Source: Leucobacter viscericola
GTDB lineage: Bacteria > Actinomycetota > Actinomycetes > Actinomycetales > Microbacteriaceae
Length of the DNA stretch: 64,000 nucleotides
Assembly: GCF_011299575.1 (NCBI RefSeq)
Contig: NZ_CP049863.1
Coordinates: forward strand, 1,116,001-1,180,000
Reading direction: 5' to 3'
Shown here: positions 38,300-45,948 of the stretch, one piece after another
How the letters are laid out: every line of letters begins with the position of its first letter
How positions within the stretch are numbered: position 1 is the stretch's first letter
Translations under genes and position numbers: made by a program
The notes under the pieces: model-generated
Told to the model about the DNA's origin: nothing
Database searches by the model: none
What the model saw: the letters and a program-made list of their open reading frames with translations, nothing else

Positions 38300-39721
38300 C
38301 TAGCGCAGCTTGCGGCCGTGCTCCTGCATCCAGCGTTTGGTTTTTCGCTGCTCCACAACAATCATCGTGAGGCCCAGCGCCCAGAGAGGGATCTGCACGG
38401 CGAACGCGACCTTAAACGCGCCGAGCGAGTAGTTCTCGGGTGATCCTGCCCCCTGCCAGTCGAGCACCAGACCGATGAACAGAATCACAAGCAGCGAGGC
38501 GGTGAAACCGGCCGTGTTGACGAGGCCGGTACCGAACCCGATAAAGCTGCGAGGTGTGTGGGATCGCGACACCTCGAACGCGATCATCGAGGCAGGCCCG
38601 CCCAGTGGCATCACCACGAGCAGCACAATCAAGACCCAGACGGGCGGGGCACCATCCCACAGGATGACGGTGATCCACACTGCTGCGATGGCGAGTGTGA
38701 TGCCGACGTTGATCCACACTCTGCGCTCGATAAAGCGGGAGCTAATCGGGCCGAGGAGCAGCCCCGCGAACATCGATGACAGCACCGTCAGCGAGAGCAA
38801 ACCACTCGCCGCGGCGGGGCTGAGCCCCACACCGCCCGTCAGGAACGGGGTGCCCCACAGCAGCAGAAACACGTTGGCGGCGAACGGTGAGGTGAAGTGA
38901 ACCCAATACGACAGCCGCACTCCGGGCAGGCTCAGCAGCCGGCGGGTCTTCACCCAGAACCGCACGGGACCGTCCCAGATGCGCTTCGGTTTGGGGTTGG
39001 CGGCGTCAGCGGTCTGAATCGCCATCATTTCTGTGGCGGGAGGGCCGATGAGCGAGGTGCCCGTGGTCGGCGAGTTGGCCAGCGAGCGCGCCTCATTGGT
39101 GAGTCGCCCTCGGCGCCCTGTCATTCGTTCAAACGCGGTTCCTTCACCGGGCCGATCCCGCAGCACGACAGTGGCAAGCAGAGTGACCAACAGGCCAGTC
39201 GCCGCGATCCCACCAAAGCCTGTCACCCAGCCAAAGGTGCTGACCGCCCACGCGAGTGGGATCACCGAAATAAGCTGCCCCGCCTGCCCGATGAGACCCG
39301 TGAGCTGCCCGAGCGTTGCAAGCTGGCGCAGCGCAAACCACTCCGGCAACAACCGCATCACGCTGATAAACGTGCACGCATCCCCCGCTCCGACGAGCAC
39401 GCGGGCGAGGATCGCAAGGCGCACATCGGCAACGGTCGCCATGACGACCTGGCCGACGATCATGAGCACACCACCCGACAGGATCAACACCGTCGAACCC
39501 CAGCGATCGAGCATCACGCCGACAGGGATCTGCAATCCCGCATACACAATCAGCTGGATGACGGGGAACGCCGCGAGTGTCGTGGCGTCGATGCCGAAGT
39601 GATCCTGAGCCGCCGGGCCAAGGGCCGCGAGCGAGGAACGGTTGATGATCGCAACCGCGTATGCGATCGCCGCAACACCCCAGACCACCCACGGGAGCAG
39701 GGGTCGGGTGGCGGTTCGCAT
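38300..39721 (-). CDS. MFS transporter
   Basis: A 473-residue major facilitator with 12 predicted helices, split by a long cytoplasmic loop at about residues 200-255 (RMTGRRGRLTNEARSLANSP). The loop-2 motif LDRWGSTVLILSGG near residue 70 matches the MFS motif. It resembles the phthalate/sugar-acid or nitrate-nitrite side of the superfamily only loosely; substrate not assigned. Stands 90 bp upstream of the phnD leader on the same strand but with its own start region. Confidence 0.82.
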   Translation of the reverse strand: MRTATRPLLPWVVWGVAAIAYAVAIINRSSLAALGPAAQDHFGIDATTLAAFPVIQLIVYAGLQIPVGVMLDRWGSTVLILSGGVLMIVGQVVMATVADVRLAILARVLVGAGDACTFISVMRLLPEWFALRQLATLGQLTGLIGQAGQLISVIPLAWAVSTFGWVTGFGGIAATGLLVTLLATVVLRDRPGEGTAFERMTGRRGRLTNEARSLANSPTTGTSLIGPPATEMMAIQTADAANPKPKRIWDGPVRFWVKTRRLLSLPGVRLSYWVHFTSPFAANVFLLLWGTPFLTGGVGLSPAAASGLLSLTVLSSMFAGLLLGPISSRFIERRVWINVGITLAIAAVWITVILWDGAPPVWVLIVLLVVMPLGGPASMIAFEVSRSHTPRSFIGFGTGLVNTAGFTASLLVILFIGLVLDWQGAGSPENYSLGAFKVAFAVQIPLWALGLTMIVVEQRKTKRWMQEHGRKLR

Positions 39722-39784
39722 TCTGGCTATCTTACTCCGGTCGGTGGCGGTGCGGGGCTAGCGTGACCTCTCGGTCGGAATGTT

Positions 39785-40336
39785 TCAATCGCGCGGTGGC
39801 ATTGGCGGCCCCTGGGGAAAGTCGCTGCGGGTCAGGTCCATGAAGAGCGCGTCTTCGAGGTGCCCGCCGGGCCGCACCTGATAGTCGCGCAGAATGCCGA
39901 TGCGCTGGAATCCGAGCCGCTCGTAACTGCGAATGGCCCCCGCGTTGTTGGCGTTTGGATCGAGGGTGACGCGCGTGATCCCGTCGGCAAACTCGCTGCG
40001 GATCGCGAGCGCGAGGGCTTCCTCGCCGATGCGGCGGCCGCGGAAGCGGGTTCCGATGAACAGGTGCATGACCGTCGTCGGGTACTCGGGATCATCTCCC
40101 CGAAGCACAAACATGGCGCCCGCGCACTCCCCCTCGACCTCGATGATGCGGGAGATTTCGGGCTCGTCGATGAACTCCGCTTGCACCCGCTCCGGGTTGT
40201 AGCCGACCCACCACAGCGACACCTCGGGCTCGGCGAGGATCGCGGTGAGCGGCGCGAGGTCGCTGCTTTGTGGTGCGCGAAGCGTGACGAGTGGGCCCAC
40301 GAGCGGGGCCTTGGTCGTTGAGGATGCGTCTGACAT
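39785..40336 (-). CDS. GNAT family N-acetyltransferase
   Basis: A 183-residue acetyltransferase. VTLRAPQSSDLAPLTAIL at the N-terminus, the acetyl-CoA loop HLFIGTRFRGRRIGEEALALAI near 90-110, and NANNAGAIRSYERLGFQRIGILRDY near 128-150 are typical of the RimJ/AAC(6')-like subgroup. Substrate unknown; aminoglycoside modification cannot be excluded. ATG start. Confidence 0.83.
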   Translation of the reverse strand: MSDASSTTKAPLVGPLVTLRAPQSSDLAPLTAILAEPEVSLWWVGYNPERVQAEFIDEPEISRIIEVEGECAGAMFVLRGDDPEYPTTVMHLFIGTRFRGRRIGEEALALAIRSEFADGITRVTLDPNANNAGAIRSYERLGFQRIGILRDYQVRPGGHLEDALFMDLTRSDFPQGPPMPPRD

Positions 40337-40426
40337 GGATTCAGCGTAGCGGGTGGGTCAGACACCGACCAGACCAATTCTGCGAGAACTAGACACCCCA
40401 TCCTCAGAAGCCAATATGGTGACACT

Positions 40427-41479
40427 ATGGCCCCTCAACAGTTTGCCTCTCTCCCAAAGGCCTCCCCCGGAGATCGAGTCGCGATCCTTTCCCCCGCGTT
40501 TGCCGCCCCAGCAGTTTCAGAAGCCGTGCACGAGCAAGCAATGACGCGCCTTCGCGAGGCGACCGGACTGATCCCGGTCGAGTACCCCACGACCCGTCAA
40601 CTGGGCGCGAGCGCCGAGGCTCGGGCCGCCGACTTCACCGCTGCCTTTGCGGACACCAGTATCAAGGCGGTACTCGCGACGATTGGCGGTGACGACCAGA
40701 TCACGGTGATCCCACATCTCGACACTCGGGTACTCGCAGAGAACCCCAAACCTTTTCTTGGGTACAGCGACAACACAAACCTGCACAACTTGCTCTGGCA
40801 ACTCGGGGTGCCCAGCTACTACGGCGGGTCCACGCAGGTGCATCTCGGTGCAGGGCCCAGGATCGATGAGGTGCATCTGCGTTCGTTGCGCGCGGCGCTG
40901 CTCGACGGCGGAAGCATTGACCTGACCGAACCGGGCGATTCCGAAGACTTTGGCATTGACTGGGCGGATCCCCGAGCGCTCCGAGAGAGCGGCACTCGCG
41001 AGGCAACTGAGCCGTGGGTGTGGGCTGGACCCCAACGCGTCGTGGAGGGTTCGACCTGGGGTGGCTGCATCGAGGTTATTGATCAGATCGCAATTGCGGG
41101 TCGCTTACCTTCCGCAGCCGATCTCGAGGGCACAATCCTGCTGCTCGAGACAAGCGAGGTGCTCCCCGATGCCGACCAGGTCATGCGTTGGGTTCGCGCG
41201 CTCGGCGAACGTGGCATTCTCGAGGTTGTCGCCGGAGTCATGGTGGCACGACCTCCGGTGGCAGGTCTAGACGCGGCTCGTGGCGCCAGACAGCAGCGGA
41301 ATCAGCTGCGCGCAGCACAGCGCGACACCATCATCGATCAGGTGGCGAGGTACAACTCCGAGGCAGTGATCTGTGTTGGAGTGCCGTTTGGGCACACGAG
41401 GCCCCAGTGGATCGTGCCGCACGGTGGCAGGATCACCTTAGATGGGGTCACCAAAGCAGTGACCGCCGACTACAGCTAG
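40427..41479 (+). CDS. S66 family LD-carboxypeptidase-like protein
   Basis: A 350-residue member of the S66 family, which includes the muramoyltetrapeptide LD-carboxypeptidase and MccF. The catalytic triad is visible: Ser in FLGYSDNTNLH near residue 115, Glu in ILLLETSEVLP near 245, His in PFGHTRPQW near 325. No signal peptide, so cytoplasmic, acting on recycled wall peptides or on peptide-nucleotide antibiotics in MccF types. A second S66 gene begins at 63258. It is the last gene of the inserted block, just before the repeat at 41481. Confidence 0.87.
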   Translation: MAPQQFASLPKASPGDRVAILSPAFAAPAVSEAVHEQAMTRLREATGLIPVEYPTTRQLGASAEARAADFTAAFADTSIKAVLATIGGDDQITVIPHLDTRVLAENPKPFLGYSDNTNLHNLLWQLGVPSYYGGSTQVHLGAGPRIDEVHLRSLRAALLDGGSIDLTEPGDSEDFGIDWADPRALRESGTREATEPWVWAGPQRVVEGSTWGGCIEVIDQIAIAGRLPSAADLEGTILLLETSEVLPDADQVMRWVRALGERGILEVVAGVMVARPPVAGLDAARGARQQRNQLRAAQRDTIIDQVARYNSEAVICVGVPFGHTRPQWIVPHGGRITLDGVTKAVTADYS

Positions 41480-41480
41480 G

Positions 41481-41560
41481 CACCCCAGCCGGTACAGACA
41501 CGTCAGCCGGTCAGAATCGAGCGATTCTGACCGGCTGAGATGTGAGCACCGGCTGAGGTG
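41481..41560. repeat. Nested palindromic intergenic repeat, family A, copy 2
   Basis: Perfect 17-bp arms TCAGCCGGTCAGAATCG (41503-41519) and complement (41522-41538) with a two-base centre, inside an outer CAGCCGGT (41486-41493) / ACCGGCTG (41548-41555) pair extended by CACC/GGTG. Same geometry as copy 1 at 20170-20243; the first nine bases of the inner arm, TCAGCCGGT, are identical and the rest of the stem differs but remains paired. It lies between the convergent S66 and prfA genes. Confidence 0.85.
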
Positions 41561-41573
41561 CGGCGAAAACGCG

Positions 41574-42647
41574 CTACGAACCCAGGTCCGCCAGGCGCGC
41601 CTCTTCGTCGGCCTGAATGCAGGAGTCGATGACGGGGCCAAGGGCGCCGTCCATGACCGCGTCAAGGTTGTAGGCCTTGAATCCGGTGCGGTGATCCGCG
41701 ATGCGGTTCTCCGGGAAGTTGTAGGTGCGAATGCGCTCAGAACGATCCATGGTGCGGATCTGGCTCGAGCGGTGTGCGCTTGCCTCTGCCGCAGCCTCTT
41801 CCTGCTTGCGGGCGAGCAGGCGGGCGCGGAGCACGCGCATGCCGGCTTCACGGTTCTGCAGCTGCGACTTTTCGTTCTGCATTGCGACAACGATGCCGGT
41901 CGGGACGTGGGTGATGCGCACGGCTGAGTCCGTCGTGTTCACGGACTGGCCACCAGGGCCGCTCGAGCGGTAGACATCGATCTTCAGATCGTTCTGGCTA
42001 ATCTCGACCTCTTCGGGAGCGTCAACCTCGGGGTAGACCAGCACACCGGTCGTAGAGGTGTGAATGCGTCCCTGCGACTCAGTGACGGGCACACGCTGCA
42101 CGCGGTGCACACCACCCTCGTACTTCAGGTGAGCCCACACGCCCTGCGACGGGTCGGTCGCGTTCGACTTGATCGCGATCTGCACGTTCTTGTAACCACC
42201 AAGATCGCTCTCATCTTTCTCGAGCATCTCGGTTTTCCAGCCCTTGGACTCCGCGTAGTACATGTACATACGCAGCAGGTCAGCGCCGAACAGCGCCGAC
42301 TCGGCGCCGCCCTCGCCACCCTTGATCTCGAGGATCACGTCGCGGGCGTCGTCGGGGTCGCGCGGAATGAGGAGGCGGCGGACCTTCTCTTGGGCCTCAG
42401 CAAGCGACGTCTCCAGCTCAGGAATCTCTTCGGCAAACGCCTCGTCTTCCTTCGCGAGCTCGCGCGCTGCCTCAAGGTCCTCACCAAGCTGCTGCCAGCT
42501 CTCGTGCGCAGCCTTGATCTTGCTCAGCTCGGCGTAGCGGCGGTTGACCTTCTTCGCGCGCGCTGCGTCAGCGTGCAGCGCGGGATCGGCAAGTTCTTCC
42601 TGCAGCTGAGCGTGTTCAGCGAGCAGCGTTTCGACCTGTTCAAACAT
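41574..42647 (-). CDS. prfA: Peptide chain release factor 1
   Basis: A 357-residue class I release factor reading UAA and UAG. The peptidyl-hydrolase motif GGQ is in [16 protein letters not shown] near residue 228, and the anticodon-like tripeptide region and [12 protein letters not shown]-terminus match the family. ATG at 42647 with GAGAGG upstream; an in-frame start 42 bp further up lies inside the repeat region. Follows rho with a 132-bp gap in which rpmE, usual in actinobacteria, is absent. Confidence 0.95.
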   Translation of the reverse strand: MFEQVETLLAEHAQLQEELADPALHADAARAKKVNRRYAELSKIKAAHESWQQLGEDLEAARELAKEDEAFAEEIPELETSLAEAQEKVRRLLIPRDPDDARDVILEIKGGEGGAESALFGADLLRMYMYYAESKGWKTEMLEKDESDLGGYKNVQIAIKSNATDPSQGVWAHLKYEGGVHRVQRVPVTESQGRIHTSTTGVLVYPEVDAPEEVEISQNDLKIDVYRSSGPGGQSVNTTDSAVRITHVPTGIVVAMQNEKSQLQNREAGMRVLRARLLARKQEEAAAEASAHRSSQIRTMDRSERIRTYNFPENRIADHRTGFKAYNLDAVMDGALGPVIDSCIQADEEARLADLGS

Positions 42648-42660
42648 TGGTGGCCTCTCA

Positions 42661-42736
42661 TCATTCTGCAGCGGCGGGCGCAGAACCAATTATGTTTCTA
42701 TTCTCTACCGTTAATCCTGCGACTTCATGCAGGATG
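42661..42736. repeat. Palindromic intergenic repeat, family B, copy 2 (diverged)
   Basis: Contains TCATTCTGC (42661-42669), GCAGAA (42680-42685), ATCCTGC (42714-42720), GACTTCAT loop and GCAGGATG (42729-42736), the same blocks in the same order as copy 1 at 33432-33504 but with a diverged, AT-rich centre. ATCCTGC / GCAGGAT still forms a 7-bp hairpin. Located between rho and prfA. Confidence 0.65.
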
Positions 42737-42769
42737 GCCCTGGGCAGCTCGCGTGAGCTGCCCAGGGCC
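42736..42769 (-). terminator. Strong hairpin directly after rho
   Basis: Perfect 15-bp arms GGCCCTGGGCAGCTC (42736-42750) and complement (42755-42769) around a four-base loop, 10 bp past the rho stop codon. No T-tract follows on the minus strand. It would end or pause transcription between rho and prfA, or stabilise the rho mRNA. Confidence 0.7.
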
Positions 42770-42779
42770 AGGGAAAGAA

Positions 42780-44798
42780 CTAAGAGAGTCGCCCGGAGCG
42801 CTGAATATCGGCGAGCAGCGCAGCGTTTGAAGACGCCGCACGAACGCGCTCAAGCACCTTGGCGGAGGCACCGTTCTCAGCGAGAGCGATCCTCACCGTG
42901 CCGAGGGCCTTTGCCTCGTCCTCGCCGAGCATCGCGCTCGCGTGCTGGGTGTGTGACGCAGCGATGTCAACCATCGGGGTCTGGCCGATGGCAGTCTCAA
43001 CGAAACGAACCTCGCTGTTGACCACCTGGCGAACCTCACGCAACAGCACCTTGTCGGAGTCGACCTTCGTCTTGGTGAGCGCGGTCGCGAGGATGGTGAG
43101 TGACCCACCGTTCTCAACGTTGCGAGCAGCGGAGAGCAGGCGCTTGATCTGTGCGAGTGCGTACTCATCGGCGGACTCGCTGGTTCCGCGTCCGCCACCG
43201 GGCTGGGTCTGCGCGTAGGCGCGGGCCAGACGGTTGAGCGAGTCGAGCAGAATAACAACGTCGTGCCCAAGCTCCACGAGTCGACGCGCGCGATCTACAG
43301 CGAGCTCGGCGATCGTGGTGTGGTCTTCAGCCGAGCGGTCGAACGTTGCCGCGATAACCTCGCCGCGGATCGTGCGCTGCAGCTGCGTGACCTCTTCGGG
43401 CAGAGCGTTGGAGAGCACCATCATCAGGTGAGCATCCGGCTTGTTTTCGGTGACCGCTGCTGCGATCTCGTCGAAGACGCGGGTTGCCGGGATCTGCGCC
43501 GGCAGAATGAGCACTCCGCGCTGGCCGAGGCCGATCGGCGCAACGAGATCAACGCTGCGGCCGATCATCTGGTGCGGAGCCAGCTCCATGCGCAGGCGCT
43601 CCTGCGGGAAGATCGGCGTCATGTCGGCAATGTCGACGCGCTTCTCGTCCTCGTCAACGGCACGACCGTTGATCGAGTCGACCTTAACGATCGCGTTGTA
43701 CTTCTGGCGGCTGCTGCCCTCGCCCTCGCGGGGCTGGCGGATCGAGCCGACCACTGCATCACCGCGGCGCAGGCTGTACTTCTTCACCTGACCAAGCGAG
43801 ACGTAGACGTCGCTCGTGCCGGGCAGGTAGCCGCTCGTGCGCACAAACGCGTAGTTATCGAGCACGTCAAGAATGCCCGCGATGGGCAGCAGCACGTCGT
43901 CTTCTGCGATCTCGGGCTCGAAGTCGTCGCCCTGGCCACGGCGCTTGCGGTCACGCTGACGGGTGCGGCTGGAGCGCGTCGCGCTTTCGTCCGCAGCCTT
44001 ATCGCTGTTGCGACCCGCGTTGCCGTTGCGGTTACCGTTCTGGCCCTGGTTGCGATTCTTGCTGTCGTCGGAATCACCCGAAGCCTGCTCGGAGTCTGCG
44101 GCGGGGGCCTCAGCCTCGGCCTTCTGCCCGCGTCCACGACGGTTGCGTGTGCGACCACCATCGGAGCCGGACTCGGACTCGTTCGCGGCGTTCTTCGAAG
44201 CGGCGGCTTCGCCCTCGGTGTCAGAGGAAGCGGCCTGCTCCTTGTCTGAAGCGTCTTCGTTCTTCGCGGCCTCTTCTGCGGCAGCGGCCTCAGCCGCGGG
44301 AGCCTCAGCCTGAACACGGCGGCCACGGGTGCGGCGCGCGGGTGCGGCGGGAGCCTCCGCGGTCTCGGCGGCGGGCGCAGCCTCAGCAGCAGGCGCCTCA
44401 GTCGCAGCAGCCTCAGCGGCGGGAGCCGCATCCTCAGCAGGAGCCTCAACGGCTTTCTTGCGAGTGCGAGTCACGCGCTTCTTCGGAGCCTCCTCAGCGG
44501 GCGCAGCCTCAGCAGCAGGTGCCTCGGTCGCAGCAGCCTCGGCGGCGGGAGCCGCGTCCTCAGCAGGAGCCTCAACAGCCTTCTTGCGAGTGCGAGTCAC
44601 ACGCTTCTTCGGAGCCTCCTCAGCGGGCGCAGCCTCAGCAGCGGGAGCTGCCTGAGCCTCAGCGGCCGCATCGGCAGCGGGGGTTCCCGCGGATGCCGTT
44701 GCGCGACGCGACGTGCGACGACGCACGGGCGCGGCCTCCGTTGCCTCTGCAGGCTCAGCCGCGGGAGTGGAGTTTGTGTCTTCGGTAGTTTGTTCCAT
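42780..44798 (-). CDS. rho: Transcription termination factor Rho, with degenerate ATPase motifs
   Basis: A 672-residue protein in the usual actinobacterial rho position. Residues 1-290 are a low-complexity Ala/Glu/Pro and Arg/Asn/Gly-rich extension; the RNA-binding domain (LDVLDNYAFVRTSGYLPGTSDVYVSLGQVKKYSLRRGD) starts near 315, followed by the motor domain. Many Rho landmarks remain: PIGLGQRG, RTIRGEVIAATFDRSAEDH, LLDSLNRLARAY with Walker B Asp519, AARNVENGGSLTILATAL. However, the P-loop (PPKAGKT in other Rho proteins) reads PAQIPATR at 433-440; the catalytic Glu segment DERPEEV is NALPEEV at 464-470; and the arginine finger (KRVFPAID) is replaced by GQTPMVDI. The reading frame is intact. 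ATG 44798 with AGAGGA upstream. Probably no ATP hydrolysis. Confidence 0.85.
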   Translation of the reverse strand: MEQTTEDTNSTPAAEPAEATEAAPVRRRTSRRATASAGTPAADAAAEAQAAPAAEAAPAEEAPKKRVTRTRKKAVEAPAEDAAPAAEAAATEAPAAEAAPAEEAPKKRVTRTRKKAVEAPAEDAAPAAEAAATEAPAAEAAPAAETAEAPAAPARRTRGRRVQAEAPAAEAAAAEEAAKNEDASDKEQAASSDTEGEAAASKNAANESESGSDGGRTRNRRGRGQKAEAEAPAADSEQASGDSDDSKNRNQGQNGNRNGNAGRNSDKAADESATRSSRTRQRDRKRRGQGDDFEPEIAEDDVLLPIAGILDVLDNYAFVRTSGYLPGTSDVYVSLGQVKKYSLRRGDAVVGSIRQPREGEGSSRQKYNAIVKVDSINGRAVDEDEKRVDIADMTPIFPQERLRMELAPHQMIGRSVDLVAPIGLGQRGVLILPAQIPATRVFDEIAAAVTENKPDAHLMMVLSNALPEEVTQLQRTIRGEVIAATFDRSAEDHTTIAELAVDRARRLVELGHDVVILLDSLNRLARAYAQTQPGGGRGTSESADEYALAQIKRLLSAARNVENGGSLTILATALTKTKVDSDKVLLREVRQVVNSEVRFVETAIGQTPMVDIAASHTQHASAMLGEDEAKALGTVRIALAENGASAKVLERVRAASSNAALLADIQRSGRLS
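44370..44650. repeat. 126-bp in-frame tandem repeat within rho
   Basis: About 2.2 copies of a 126-bp unit (42 codons); for example the TTCTTGCGAGTGCGAGTCAC block recurs at 44455 and 44581 with few differences. It encodes two copies of APKKRVTRTRKKAVEAPAED within the Ala/Glu-rich arm. Near-identity at the DNA level implies recent duplication or ongoing slippage. It adds a second Lys/Arg-rich patch to the disordered N-terminus. Confidence 0.85.
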
Positions 44799-45018
44799 GG
44801 TTTTCTTCCTCTCGGAACGCCGCCAGAAGAAAGCACTCACTTGGCTTCTCCTCCAGACGGGGGTGCACAGATGTGCGTCGGGATCACCGAGCTAATAGTC
44901 GGTGAGGAAAACGATTCACCACCCTGAGTGTCAAACAAACACCACATACATGGAGTTCTTCACTCTCGCTGACGCCGCCCCAAGAAGGGTTGGCACACAA
45001 CTCATCGTGAGTGCGCAG
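44799..45018 (-). promoter_or_regulatory. 220-bp leader between thrB and rho
   Basis: A non-coding gap between thrB and rho, both on the minus strand. Its middle (44900-44960) is the AT-richer part and most likely holds a rho promoter. I see no terminator with a T-tract and no conserved leader peptide. Rho genes are often autoregulated through such a leader, but nothing here proves it. Confidence 0.3.
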
Positions 45019-45948
45019 CTACGCGGGAATCGTCTCCACTGTAGCACCCTTGGAGTCAACCGCAAGGAGCAAAACCCGCCAATCGTCTCCACGTGCGGCC
45101 ACCAGGTCGGCGGCGGCAAGTCGCTCAGCGGGCCCGTTCGCCAGCACCAGCACTGACGGACCGGCACCAGACACAACCGCCGGATACCCTGCCGCGCGCA
45201 ACTCAGAAATAAGGTCACGCGTCTGCGGCATGGCCTCGCCGCGGTAGTTCTGATGCAGGCGATCCTCGGTTGCTTCAAGCAGCAATTCGGGGCTCTGCGT
45301 GAGTGCGGCGATCAGCAGCGCGGATCGCGACACGTTAAACACCGCGTCCTCGTGAGGCACCTGCTTTGGCTGCAGGCTGCGCGCGAGGGCTGTCGACATG
45401 GTGAAGCTGGGAACGAGCACAAGTGGGAAGACCCCGCGATGCACCATGAGTCGCTTGAACTTCGGACCGGTTTCGTTTGTCCAGGCAATAGTCAGCCCGC
45501 CGAAGAGTGCCGGGGCGACGTTGTCTGGGTGCCCCTCAAGCTCCGTCGCGAACGCCAACAGCTCTTCCTCGCTCAGCACGAGCGGCTGATCCGGGTCGCT
45601 CTCGAGCAAACCCTTCGCGATCATCACACCGGAGACGATGGCGGAACCCGAGGATCCCATGCCGCGGCCGTGCGGAATGCGATTGTGGGCCGAGATGTTG
45701 AGCCCGGGCATGTCGCGCCCCAGGCTTTCGAAGACGTGAGCCACGGCACGCACCACAAGGTTCGTCTCGTCGGTGGGCACCTCGCCCTCCCCTACCCCCG
45801 TTACGGTGACGGTTGCACCGGGAGTGTCGCGGGTCACCGCGGTCAGCTCGTCGCCGTACGCGAGCGCGATACCGAGTGTGTCGAAACCGGGCCCGAGGTT
45901 CGCGCTCGTCGCGGGAACGTAGGTCTTTACCGTGCGGGGGGCGCTCAT
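45019..45948 (-). CDS. thrB: Homoserine kinase
   Basis: A 309-residue GHMP kinase phosphorylating homoserine in threonine synthesis. Seen: VPATSANLGPGFDTLGIAL at the N-terminus, the ATP loop HGRGMGSSGSAIVSG near residue 91, and the C-terminal AVVSGAGPSVLVLA box. The ATG overlaps the hom stop (ATGA). thrC, which lies between hom and thrB in mycobacteria, is absent from the operon. Confidence 0.94.
   Translation of the reverse strand: MSAPRTVKTYVPATSANLGPGFDTLGIALAYGDELTAVTRDTPGATVTVTGVGEGEVPTDETNLVVRAVAHVFESLGRDMPGLNISAHNRIPHGRGMGSSGSAIVSGVMIAKGLLESDPDQPLVLSEEELLAFATELEGHPDNVAPALFGGLTIAWTNETGPKFKRLMVHRGVFPLVLVPSFTMSTALARSLQPKQVPHEDAVFNVSRSALLIAALTQSPELLLEATEDRLHQNYRGEAMPQTRDLISELRAAGYPAVVSGAGPSVLVLANGPAERLAAADLVAARGDDWRVLLLAVDSKGATVETIPA

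Noticed and set aside
32368..41573. Genomic island of phage or conjugative origin
   Set aside because: No integrase, transposase, tRNA target or phage gene is present and the genes look metabolic, so only loss of synteny is claimed.
43479..43508. Sequencing error as the cause of the missing Rho P-loop
   Set aside because: The other two frames do not give a GKT-like motif, flanking residues stay in frame, and the catalytic Glu and arginine-finger positions are changed as well.
44370..44650. CRISPR array or intergenic satellite
   Set aside because: The repeats are adjacent without spacers, in frame and within the coding region of rho.
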